Source: Actinomycetota bacterium (GTDB lineage Bacteria; Actinomycetota; Actinomycetes; S36-B12). From it: a stretch of DNA of 37,013 nucleotides. The stretch is from contig JAUXRN010000202.1 in the NCBI GenBank assembly GCA_030681835.1, positions 1 to 37,013 on the forward strand, given 5' to 3'. The notes under the pieces are model-generated. The model was not told where the DNA came from and ran no database searches. It saw nothing but the letters and a program-made list of their open reading frames with translations. This document shows, one piece after another, positions 22,509 through 29,508 of the stretch (positions within the stretch are counted from its first letter, which is position 1; every line of letters starts with the position of its first letter). Both the position numbers and the translations under genes were made by a program.

Positions 22509-24278
22509 TCAGAGGCGGTACGCGCGAATCTTGCGGTAGAGCGTGGCGCGGGAGACGCCCAGCTCTTCCGCGGCCCGGCTCTTGTTGTTGCCTAGCCGGG
22601 CCAGCGTCACCTCGATGGCTCGCCGTTCCAGGCGCTCGATCTCGCCATGGACGCGGACTCGCCCATCGCGAATGTCCGGCGGCAGGTGCTCGATCCCGAT
22701 GGGCGAGCCATGGGCCTTCATGGCCAAGGCCTGGACGACGCGCTTCAACTGCTTCAGGTTCCCCGGCCAGTCGTAGGCGCGGATAGCATCCATGGCTCCC
22801 ACGGTCAGCTGCGGAGGTGGCACGTCGATTGATGCGGCGAACCGCCGGATCAACTCGTGGATGTCCCCTGGCCGCTCGCGCAGGCCGGGCACCCGAAGCG
22901 CTTGGATGCCAAGGATCGCCCGCAAGTCCGGATGCAGCGACTCCTCCTCCACGTCGCCGACGACCGTGCTGATCAATTGGTGCGGAGCACGTGACTCCGA
23001 CGCCTCGATCACCGTGGCGAGCAGCTGGGCATCGTGCGCATCAAGGGCATTGACCCGCTGGATGACCAACGTGCCCGGGCCGTCGAGGGCATCCTTGACC
23101 CGGGTGATCCAGGCCTTGGTGCCCTCGACGTCGGCGAGGCCCGCGTGGAGCACGGTCATCGGAGTGTCGGGCGTCACGACCTCGTGCACCGCGCGAGCGA
23201 ACTCCGTCTTTCCCACGCCCGACTCGCCGTACAGCAGCACTGCCACGCGATTGCGCTGAGAGGCGATTGCCACGGAGAGGGAGGCATCCCACACGGGGTC
23301 GAAGGCACACATGCGTGACCGGAGCAGCGTAAGCGCATCGGTGGGACTGCCGTCCTTGGTGATTGCGCCGGCGCCCTGCGGGCTGATCCTGATGAGGGCA
23401 CCCACCACGCCGCCGTCCTCCTCGACCGGCTGCACGGTCAGGCGCGCATCAGCCCCGGCCGCATCCCACAGGGTGCCCTCCTCACCGTGGATGGCGTGGT
23501 TTGCCGTCGTCCAGACCGAGTCCGGATCCGTCGTCGCCAGGAAGTGCGCACCGCGCGGATTGGCGATGATCATGCTGTCGGAGACCAAGACAGTCGGCGC
23601 CCGGCTCGTACGCGTGGCAGCACGGAACTCCTCGATGAGGCGCTTGTCGCCGTGCGACCCGAGCAGCGGCAACTGCTCGGCGATCTGGGCGGACGTCGAC
23701 GCCACGAAGGGGAGCATCAGAGGACTGGAATCGCGCACCCGGCAGACGAAGGTGAGGACGCCCTCGACGCGATGGGTGCGCGGATTCACGATCGGTGCTC
23801 CGTAGCAGGCGTACTGCTGGAAGAGGTCTGCGTAGTGCTCGGGGCCGATCACGGCGTAGGCGGTTCGCTCCTCGAGGACGCTGCCCAGGCCGTTGGTGCC
23901 GATCGCATCCTCGCTGAGGGTGGAGCCGGGAGCCGAATGGGTCCGATCCATCAGCCGCAGCAGGGACTTGTCTCCCACCCAGCGTCCGAGGATGACCCCC
24001 TCCCGGTCCGCCAGGAGCAGGGCCGTGGACATGTCGGCGAGGTGCGCCGACAGTTCGTCAAGGACCGGCTGGGCCGCCCTCGAGAGTCGGGATCGGCGCG
24101 TGTTCACCGGGGCCGTCGGGAGCTGGCGGAGGGTCGCGTCGACCCCGCAGCGGGCACTGCGCGCCCAGCTTTTGGCGATGGTCGGCCGGACCCCCGGAGC
24201 GACCTCGGACTCACTGAGGAACTGATCGCGCGCCCGGGCCATCCGTCGCAACTCGTCGGTTCCCAGGAGAGCGGTCAT
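22509..24278 (-). CDS. AcoR-like GAF/AAA+/Fis transcriptional regulator with degenerate AAA+
   Basis: The 589-residue regulator has an N-terminal GAF-type sensor region (STLSEDAIGTNGLG, about 120-135), an AAA+ domain and a C-terminal Fis-type helix-turn-helix (NNKSRAAEELGVSRATLYRKI). Walker A GESGVGKT (about 351-358) is intact. The GAFTGA loop that touches sigma-54 is absent, with AGLADVEGTKAW where it should be. The Walker B acids are lost (TLVIQRVNALD). Actinobacteria generally lack sigma-54, so this protein probably acts with the housekeeping polymerase. A strong AGGAGGT precedes the ATG. It lies 212 bp upstream of the SDR/ABC genes, its likely targets. Confidence 0.85.
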   Translation of the reverse strand: MTALLGTDELRRMARARDQFLSESEVAPGVRPTIAKSWARSARCGVDATLRQLPTAPVNTRRSRLSRAAQPVLDELSAHLADMSTALLLADREGVILGRWVGDKSLLRLMDRTHSAPGSTLSEDAIGTNGLGSVLEERTAYAVIGPEHYADLFQQYACYGAPIVNPRTHRVEGVLTFVCRVRDSSPLMLPFVASTSAQIAEQLPLLGSHGDKRLIEEFRAATRTSRAPTVLVSDSMIIANPRGAHFLATTDPDSVWTTANHAIHGEEGTLWDAAGADARLTVQPVEEDGGVVGALIRISPQGAGAITKDGSPTDALTLLRSRMCAFDPVWDASLSVAIASQRNRVAVLLYGESGVGKTEFARAVHEVVTPDTPMTVLHAGLADVEGTKAWITRVKDALDGPGTLVIQRVNALDAHDAQLLATVIEASESRAPHQLISTVVGDVEEESLHPDLRAILGIQALRVPGLRERPGDIHELIRRFAASIDVPPPQLTVGAMDAIRAYDWPGNLKQLKRVVQALAMKAHGSPIGIEHLPPDIRDGRVRVHGEIERLERRAIEVTLARLGNNKSRAAEELGVSRATLYRKIRAYRL

Positions 24279-24310
24279 GTCACCTCCTGCGCGGGTGCGG
24301 ATGGCGCCGC

Positions 24311-24340
24311 ACCGTAGCCTCGAAACATATGCGCTCGCAT
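24311..24340 (-). promoter_or_regulatory. Promoter of the AcoR-like regulator with palindrome
   Basis: On the minus strand TACGGT (24311-24316) is a plausible -10 box, 32 bases before the ATG. The 12-bp perfect palindrome ATGCG-CT-CGCAT (24329-24340) covers the expected -35 position, suggesting autoregulation. Confidence 0.4.
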
Positions 24341-24410
24341 GGCCGACATCATGGGAACGACCGAAATTGAGACACCTTCGGCAGCCACGCGGGCACGGCG
24401 GTCGACCGGG

Positions 24411-25358
24411 TCAGCCATTCAGGAATGCCAGCACGGTCCTGGCCACGGCATCGGGGTCCTGGAACAGGAACGAGTGGCCGGCGCCGGGGACCAGGACGAG
24501 CCGGGCCCCCGGGATCCGTTGGGCCAGGAAGCGGCTGTTGGCCGGCGGGGTCACCAGGTCACGGTCTCCCGTGATGACCAGCACCGGCAGGTGGAGTCCG
24601 GCCAGTGCCCGTGCGTTCGCATCGCTGCGCAGCCAAGGGTCCTCGGCCATGACCATCTGCTCGTAGGTCGCCGATGGGGTGGAGGTCTCCGGGTAGCGGC
24701 CCGAGTCCACGGCCGCCCTGAGCCGCTGCAGGAATGCCCGTCCGCCCGCCTGGGCGCAGCGCGTCGGCGGGTAGTTGGTGCGCAGGTAGGTGGCCGTTGT
24801 CCCGCCCGAGTCGCTGTCCGCCTCCTGGACCCAGGGCGGCCCCAACGTCGCGGCCGCGCCGCCGGGGTTCGTGCCGGCGAGGACGAGCCGGCGGATCGTG
24901 CCAGGGTGACGTACGGCCAACTGCTGCGCGACGAAGCCTCCCATCGACCAGCCCAGCACGTCGGGCCGCACGAGCCCCAGAGCCACGATGAGGTCAGCGG
25001 CCCAGTCCGCCATCCGGCCGATCGTGATGCGCGCGGGCGGCGGGCCGGACTCACCGAGCCCCGGGTAGTCGAAGACAACAACCCGGCGGCCCGCGCCCAA
25101 TCCGGCCAGCAAGGCGGGGTCCCACTCCGCGAGGGGCGAGCCCGTGCCGTTGAGCAGGACAAGCGGGCGGCCGCGACCCGTCTGGGCCACCGAAATGCTC
25201 GTCCCCGCGACGGCAACGGTGCGAGTCTCAAGCCGGACGGCCGATCCCGCCGCGGACACCGAGCATGAATCCGCGGCGGGAACCGCCGAGGCGGCTGGCC
25301 CCAGGGATGCGGCGACGACGGCCAGGGCGGCGACCGAGGCCACGCCCAGGAGGCTCAC
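24411..25358 (-). CDS. Secreted alpha/beta hydrolase
   Basis: The 315-residue hydrolase begins at a GTG two bases after the stop of the membrane protein gene. It has an N-terminal signal peptide (VASVAALAVVAASLG, cleavage near ASA-VPA). The catalytic domain has LNGTGS as oxyanion region, nucleophile elbow GWSMGG, acid in ITGDRDLVTPP and catalytic His in PGAGHSFLFQDP. This is the layout of haloperoxidase-like or 3-oxoadipate enol-lactonase-like hydrolases, here exported. The substrate is unknown. Longer in-frame starts up to 25790 lie inside the upstream gene and are rejected. Confidence 0.82.
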   Translation of the reverse strand: MSLLGVASVAALAVVAASLGPAASAVPAADSCSVSAAGSAVRLETRTVAVAGTSISVAQTGRGRPLVLLNGTGSPLAEWDPALLAGLGAGRRVVVFDYPGLGESGPPPARITIGRMADWAADLIVALGLVRPDVLGWSMGGFVAQQLAVRHPGTIRRLVLAGTNPGGAAATLGPPWVQEADSDSGGTTATYLRTNYPPTRCAQAGGRAFLQRLRAAVDSGRYPETSTPSATYEQMVMAEDPWLRSDANARALAGLHLPVLVITGDRDLVTPPANSRFLAQRIPGARLVLVPGAGHSFLFQDPDAVARTVLAFLNG

Positions 25359-25360
25359 GG

Positions 25361-25831
25361 TCAGGCGGCCGCCTCGGCCCGGCGGGCCCTGCCGGCCTGC
25401 GCGATGAAGTCGCTGGACTGCGTGTTGAACATGAGGTACAGCATGAGCGCGTCGATCACGAAGGCCCCAACTGCCCGGAGCCATTCCCCTTGCACGAGGT
25501 AGGCGAGCGCGCCGATGACGTTGAGCGCGATGAGCACCGTGAGCAGCATCCGCGACCACTCCCGGCCCTGCCACAGGTAGGCCGACACGACCATCCGGAC
25601 GAGAGCGATGGCACACATCAGGGCGCCGGCCAGGATCATCGACACGACGACTATGGATCCGGACAGGTCTGTGATGCCCTGCTCGACCAGGGTGGCCTCG
25701 AGCTCGGCCGCGATGCCGGTGCGGGTCATGCCGACGCCTGCGGCCAGGAGGTCGAACCCGAGGATCAGGACGTACACCGCGCCGATCCACTGCAGGATCA
25801 CGGCCAACGTGATGCTGACGGGTCTGCTCAT
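25361..25831 (-). CDS. Four-span membrane protein, unknown function
   Basis: The 156-residue protein has about four hydrophobic segments (ITLAVILQWIGAVYVLILGF, IVVVSMILAGALMCAIALVRM, MLLTVLIALNVIGALAYLV, AVGAFVIDALMLYLMF). A charged C-terminal tail QAGRARRAEAAA should face the cytoplasm. No family is recognised with confidence. The ATG at 25831 has a TACGGT -10 box 7 bases upstream and no ribosome site, so it looks leaderless. A GTG at 25840 is the alternative. It is coupled to the secreted hydrolase. Confidence 0.72.
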   Translation of the reverse strand: MSRPVSITLAVILQWIGAVYVLILGFDLLAAGVGMTRTGIAAELEATLVEQGITDLSGSIVVVSMILAGALMCAIALVRMVVSAYLWQGREWSRMLLTVLIALNVIGALAYLVQGEWLRAVGAFVIDALMLYLMFNTQSSDFIAQAGRARRAEAAA

Positions 25832-25838
25832 GGGCGAC

Positions 25839-25844
25839 ACCGTA
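25839..25844 (-). promoter_or_regulatory. -10 box, leaderless start of membrane protein
   Basis: TACGGT on the minus strand is followed by 7 bases and the ATG at 25831. It falls in the 27-bp gap after the dprE2 stop, so the hydrolase pair has its own promoter. Confidence 0.45.
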
Positions 25845-25858
25845 CGCCGGGCTGTCGG

Positions 25859-26617
25859 CTAATACGGCAGCTTGCGGAACACCGATCGCGGCAGGAGTTT
25901 CACGCCGGTCATCACGACTCGCAACTGGGCCGGGACGTAGACCGTTCCACGGCCCTTGCGCAGGCTCGACACGATCACCGCGGCGACCTCGTCGGGCGTC
26001 ACGGCCATCGGCGCCTCCGGGCGGCCCTCCGTCATGCGCCCACGGACAAAGCCTGCGCGCACGACAAGCACATGCACCCCGGTCCCGTGCAGGGCGTCAC
26101 TCAAGCCCTGGGCAAACGCATCGAGCCCAGACTTCGTGGATCCGTACACGAAGTTGGCCCGCCGCGCGCGGTCTCCCGCCACGCTGGAGAGGACCACGAG
26201 GCTGCCGTGTCCCTGCTCGCGAAGGCGGCGCGCGGCATTGAGTCCGGTGCTCAGCATGGCGGTGTAGTTGATCGTGGCCACCGTGACGGCGAGCCGCGGA
26301 TCGGCTTCAGACTCGGCCTGATCGCCCAGGACCCCGAAGGCGAGCAGCACGAGGTCGACGTCGCCGGCATCGAACACGGCGTCGATGATCGGCCCATGAG
26401 TGTCGGTGTCGGTGGCCTCGAAGGCCACCTGCTCGACACCTGCGAACCCCGCAGCCGTCAGGTCCGCTACAGCGGCGTCGAGCCGCTCCGACGGACGACC
26501 CGCGAGCACGACTCGGCGGATCCGGCTGCGCGGCAGTCGCCGCAGGGTGGCGAGGGCGATCTCGCTGGTCCCACCGAGGATGAGGACGGACTGGGGAGCG
26601 CCCATGGAGTTGATCAC
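25859..26617 (-). CDS. dprE2: Decaprenylphosphoryl-2-keto-ribose reductase DprE2
   Basis: The 252-residue NADH-dependent SDR closely follows the DprE2 pattern known from mycobacteria: VLILGGTSEIALA, INYTAMLS, VLSSVAGDRARRANFVYGSTKSGLDAF and the terminal RSVFRKLPY. It reduces the 2-keto intermediate made by DprE1 to decaprenylphosphoryl-arabinose, the arabinose donor for cell-wall arabinan. The GTG at 26617 overlaps the dprE1 stop (GTGA) and gives the N-terminus seen in the family; the ATG at 26605 is the alternative. It is the last gene of the arabinan precursor operon. Confidence 0.92.
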   Translation of the reverse strand: MINSMGAPQSVLILGGTSEIALATLRRLPRSRIRRVVLAGRPSERLDAAVADLTAAGFAGVEQVAFEATDTDTHGPIIDAVFDAGDVDLVLLAFGVLGDQAESEADPRLAVTVATINYTAMLSTGLNAARRLREQGHGSLVVLSSVAGDRARRANFVYGSTKSGLDAFAQGLSDALHGTGVHVLVVRAGFVRGRMTEGRPEAPMAVTPDEVAAVIVSSLRKGRGTVYVPAQLRVVMTGVKLLPRSVFRKLPY

Positions 26618-27990
26618 AGGCCCAGTCTCCGCGACAGGTCCGAGGCGAAGACACCTTCGGGATCCATTCGCTTGCGGATGGTGCGCCACTCCCCCAGCCG
26701 CGGATAGGACGCGGCCATCGTCTCGGGCGACATGCGCGAGTCCTTGGCCATGTAGAAGCGACCGTCGGCCTCGAGCACCATGGCATCGAGTTCGTCGAGA
26801 ACCTCGCTCAGGCCATGCACATCGGCCGGCATGTCGAGGGCAAGGGTCCACCCCGGCCGCGGGAACGAGAGCGGCGCGGGATTGGACGGCCCGAAGCGCT
26901 TGAGCAGGGTGAGGAAGGTCGGCACGTGGGCAGCGCGGAGCCTCTCAAGAGACCCCTTGATGACGTGCGCCCCCGAGTCCGGCACCGCGTATTGGTACTG
27001 AACGAATCCGCTGGCACCGTAGATGCGGCTCCACTCGCGCACGATGTCGAGCGGGTGGAAGTAGTCGGCGAGGCGCTGCAGCTCCCCACGCCGTTGCTTA
27101 GGGGCCTTGCGGAACCATGCCTCGTTGAAGGCCCGCATGCTCAGTGAGTTGAGGAGGAAGCCCGGGAACCACGTTGGCGCCGTGGCGATGGCTCTCGGGT
27201 CATATGCCAGGGGGTCGGCCGCGAGCCTGGCCGGCAAGGCATCAGCTGGTGCGTGGTCGCCCTGCATGAGGATGCCGCGATCGTTACGGGACAGGCTGTC
27301 CAGCCACGCGACGCTGTACCGGTGGTCGCTGTCGCTTTCCGACATCCGCGCCATGAGGGAGTCGAGGTCGTCGAACCGATCGGTGTCGACAGCCATGTAC
27401 GAGCTCGTGATGGGCAGGACGTCGAAGGTGACTTCGGTGATGATGCCGGTCAGCCCCATGCCGGCGACCGTGGCCCAGAACTCCTCGGACTCATGGTCGG
27501 GGCGGAGGTGGCGCAGGTCGCCGTGCCCGTCGACCACACTGAGGCTGCGCACGTGGCTCCCGAACGTGCCCTCGAGGTGATTGTTCTTGCCATGAACGTC
27601 GCTCGCGACCGCGCCGCCCATCGTGACCATGCGGGTGCCTGGGGTCACCGGGACGAAGAAACCGCGGGGCACGATCACCCGCAGCAGGTAGCCGAGCGCG
27701 ACGCCTGATCCTGCCCGGATGGTGGCGGCTCCCTCGTCGAGATCGATATCGCAAAACGGCCCAAGGTCGAGCACGGTCGCGCCACCCGACTGCGCAGCGT
27801 CGCCGTAGGAACGGCCCAGGCCACGGGCCAGGATCCCCCGAGGTCCGGCCGAGTGGATCTGTTGTTGCAGTTCCGTCACGGAGGAGACCTGGACGACAGT
27901 CGACACGCTAGGACAGGTGCGCCCCCATCCGGTGAGCCGTGTGGTGGCGGGAGGCTTCGGTGCCGGAGGTCGCGGCGAGCGCTCGACCAT
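26614..27990 (-). CDS. dprE1: Decaprenylphosphoryl-ribose 2'-oxidase DprE1
   Basis: The 458-residue FAD enzyme has the oxidoreductase FAD domain (GLGRSYGDAAQ; TPGTRMVTMGGAVASDVHGKN; GSHVRSLSVV), the YHPLD-like FHPLD and YGASGFVQYQ segments and the C-terminal AKDSR loop with Lys416. It oxidises decaprenylphosphoryl-ribose at C2, the first half of the epimerisation completed by DprE2. At the position of M. tuberculosis Cys387, the residue trapped by benzothiazinones, this protein has Ala384 (codon 26839-26841, in GWTLALDMP). Its ATG follows the ubiA stop with no gap, and its stop overlaps dprE2. Confidence 0.93.
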   Translation of the reverse strand: MVERSPRPPAPKPPATTRLTGWGRTCPSVSTVVQVSSVTELQQQIHSAGPRGILARGLGRSYGDAAQSGGATVLDLGPFCDIDLDEGAATIRAGSGVALGYLLRVIVPRGFFVPVTPGTRMVTMGGAVASDVHGKNNHLEGTFGSHVRSLSVVDGHGDLRHLRPDHESEEFWATVAGMGLTGIITEVTFDVLPITSSYMAVDTDRFDDLDSLMARMSESDSDHRYSVAWLDSLSRNDRGILMQGDHAPADALPARLAADPLAYDPRAIATAPTWFPGFLLNSLSMRAFNEAWFRKAPKQRRGELQRLADYFHPLDIVREWSRIYGASGFVQYQYAVPDSGAHVIKGSLERLRAAHVPTFLTLLKRFGPSNPAPLSFPRPGWTLALDMPADVHGLSEVLDELDAMVLEADGRFYMAKDSRMSPETMAASYPRLGEWRTIRKRMDPEGVFASDLSRRLGL

Positions 27991-28905
27991 CTAAACCCCC
28001 CATGCTCCCAAGCCGAACAACGCCGCCCACAGTACGCCGGTGACGATCAGGACCGGGTCGCGCAGCACCACGTCCTCGGGCGCTTCCGCCGTACCGGCAT
28101 CGACATCCACGGCGTACCGCAGCAGCGCAGTGACGAACGGCAGGACGCTCAGCACGCCCCACGGCCCCCCACCTGACGCCTCGCCGACCTCGAATGCCCA
28201 CAGGCAGTAGGCCGTGACGGTCACCGAGGCGGAGATGGCCCAGACGAAGCGCAGGTAACCCGACGTGTAACCGGCCAGGCTCCGGCGCAGCGCGCCTGGG
28301 TCGATGCCCTCGTCGCGCAGGCTCTTGACCCGCTCGAACTCGCTGTAGCGCTTGCCTGCGGCCATGAACAGCGAACCGAAACCGGCCACGATGAGGAACC
28401 AGTTGGAGATCGGGATGCCTGACGCCGCGCCGCCGGCGATGGCGCGCAAGAGGAAGCCGAGGGCGATGACGACGAGGTCGACGACGGGTTCGTCCTTGAG
28501 ATAGAGCGAGTAGGCCACCGTCATCGCGGCGTACCCGGCCAGCACCCATCCCAACGCCGGCGCTATCAGGAAGCCCAGGCCAAGACCGATGACGAGCAGG
28601 ACAACGGCGGCGGCGAGGGCCACCGGGACCGACAGGTCCCCCGCGGCGATCGGCCGGGTCCGCTTCCGTGGGTGCGCCCGGTCTGCCTCCGCGTCGCGGG
28701 CATCGTTGACGAGGTACATGGCACTCGCAACCAGGCAGAAGCCAGCGAACGCCCCGAAGGTGGCGACGAGCACGCGCGGCTCGAACAGGGTGCCGGACGC
28801 CAGCGGGGCCGCGAACACGAGGACGTTCTTCAGCCAGTGCCGTGGCCGCATCGCCACGGCCAGTGCCACGGGCAGCGACCGTCGTCTAGTTGGCTCGCTC
28901 AACAC
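27991..28905 (-). CDS. ubiA: Decaprenyl-phosphate phosphoribosyltransferase (UbiA family)
   Basis: The 304-residue polytopic membrane enzyme has the prenyltransferase motif NDARDAEADRAHPRKRTRP with Asn67, Asp68, Asp71 and Asp75, and ends with RYAVDVDAG and PEDVVLRDPVL as in M. tuberculosis Rv3806c. It joins phosphoribosyl pyrophosphate to decaprenyl phosphate, the first step towards decaprenylphosphoryl-arabinose. DprE1 and DprE2, encoded directly downstream, complete the path. I chose the GTG at 28905, which gives the family's usual length and a GGAG upstream. The TTG at 28929 is possible. It overlaps the end of the DUF6069 gene by 20 bp. Confidence 0.9.
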   Translation of the reverse strand: MLSEPTRRRSLPVALAVAMRPRHWLKNVLVFAAPLASGTLFEPRVLVATFGAFAGFCLVASAMYLVNDARDAEADRAHPRKRTRPIAAGDLSVPVALAAAVVLLVIGLGLGFLIAPALGWVLAGYAAMTVAYSLYLKDEPVVDLVVIALGFLLRAIAGGAASGIPISNWFLIVAGFGSLFMAAGKRYSEFERVKSLRDEGIDPGALRRSLAGYTSGYLRFVWAISASVTVTAYCLWAFEVGEASGGGPWGVLSVLPFVTALLRYAVDVDAGTAEAPEDVVLRDPVLIVTGVLWAALFGLGAWGV

Positions 28906-29374
28906 TGGCTCCAGGCTCGGAGTCGCCAACGATGCGGGCCAGTTGCGGCACGACCAGGAACCACGTGATGGCGTGCATGAGCAGGAGCAGGATCCGGGTC
29001 GACCACAGGACGTCCGCGGCCTCGGTCAAGGGCAGCCAGCAGGATGCAACGACTGCGACGGTCCCGCCCCAGAACACCATGCGCCCGGCGTGCCGGTTCC
29101 CGCGGACCAGGCTGGCCAGCAGACCGCCGAGCACCGCGGCCACGACCGGCAACAGCAGCACCACGAGCCACGGCATCACCTGCAGTGACGCATCCCCCAC
29201 CCGGGTGACCTCGAAGGGCACCCCGGCCATTCGGCCGATCAGGTAGACCGCCAGGCAGAGCAGCCCGGCCCACCCACCCGTGACGGCAGCGGCGTACATC
29301 AGGAACCGCACGCTCGGGTTGGCGCTCGACGGCGGCCCGACCGGGGTCACCGAGTCCAGCCAGGGCGAGGTCAT
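28886..29374 (-). CDS. DUF6069 membrane protein
   Basis: The 162-residue protein has four hydrophobic spans. Its C-terminal half fits the actinobacterial DUF6069 pattern: [25 protein letters not shown] followed by [19 protein letters not shown]. Function is not known. Here it is the first gene of the ubiA-dprE1-dprE2 operon and overlaps ubiA, so a role in the membrane steps of arabinan precursor supply is conceivable but unproven. Start at 29374 is chosen because AATAAT lies 7 bases upstream with no ribosome site (leaderless); ATGs at 29383 and 29392 overlap that box. Confidence 0.68.
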   Translation of the reverse strand: MTSPWLDSVTPVGPPSSANPSVRFLMYAAAVTGGWAGLLCLAVYLIGRMAGVPFEVTRVGDASLQVMPWLVVLLLPVVAAVLGGLLASLVRGNRHAGRMVFWGGTVAVVASCWLPLTEAADVLWSTRILLLLMHAITWFLVVPQLARIVGDSEPGASVERAN

Positions 29375-29381
29375 GGCGAGC

Positions 29382-29387
29382 ATTATT
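29382..29387 (-). promoter_or_regulatory. -10 box of the DUF6069-ubiA-dprE1-dprE2 operon
   Basis: AATAAT on the minus strand precedes the ATG at 29374 by 7 bases, a leaderless arrangement for the whole four-gene operon. Confidence 0.45.
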
Positions 29388-29445
29388 CGCACTCTGGGGC
29401 GGCCAGACCAACGACCCGGGATTTCCCGCCGCGCCGCACAACCAC

Positions 29446-29474
29446 TTGCGTAAGTTACCGGCCAGTAGCATTAT
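29446..29474 (+). promoter_or_regulatory. fadE5 promoter (-35 TTGCGT, -10 CATTAT)
   Basis: TTGCGT at 29446-29451 and CATTAT at 29469-29474 are separated by exactly 17 bases, the best sigma-70-type promoter in the window. The transcript would start near 29481, giving a short leader with GGAGG before the fadE5 ATG. Confidence 0.65.
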
Positions 29475-29493
29475 GGGGTTACTGGCCGGTAAC
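29454..29493. promoter_or_regulatory. Double operator of fadE5
   Basis: GTTACCGGCCAGTA (29454-29467) and its exact reverse complement TACTGGCCGGTAAC (29480-29493) flank 12 bases holding the -10 box. Each arm is itself close to the palindrome TTACYGGCCRGTAA, so there are two dimer sites with centres about 24 bp apart. One fills the promoter spacer and the other covers the transcription start. This is the geometry of a repressor, probably TetR-like and responsive to acyl-CoA. The regulator is not in the window. Confidence 0.7.
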
Positions 29494-29508
29494 AACGGAG
29501 GTACACCC

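Noticed and set aside
28906-28929. TTG start for ubiA at 28929
   Set aside because: Would extend the overlap with the upstream gene to 44 bp; the GTG at 28905 gives the family's usual length.
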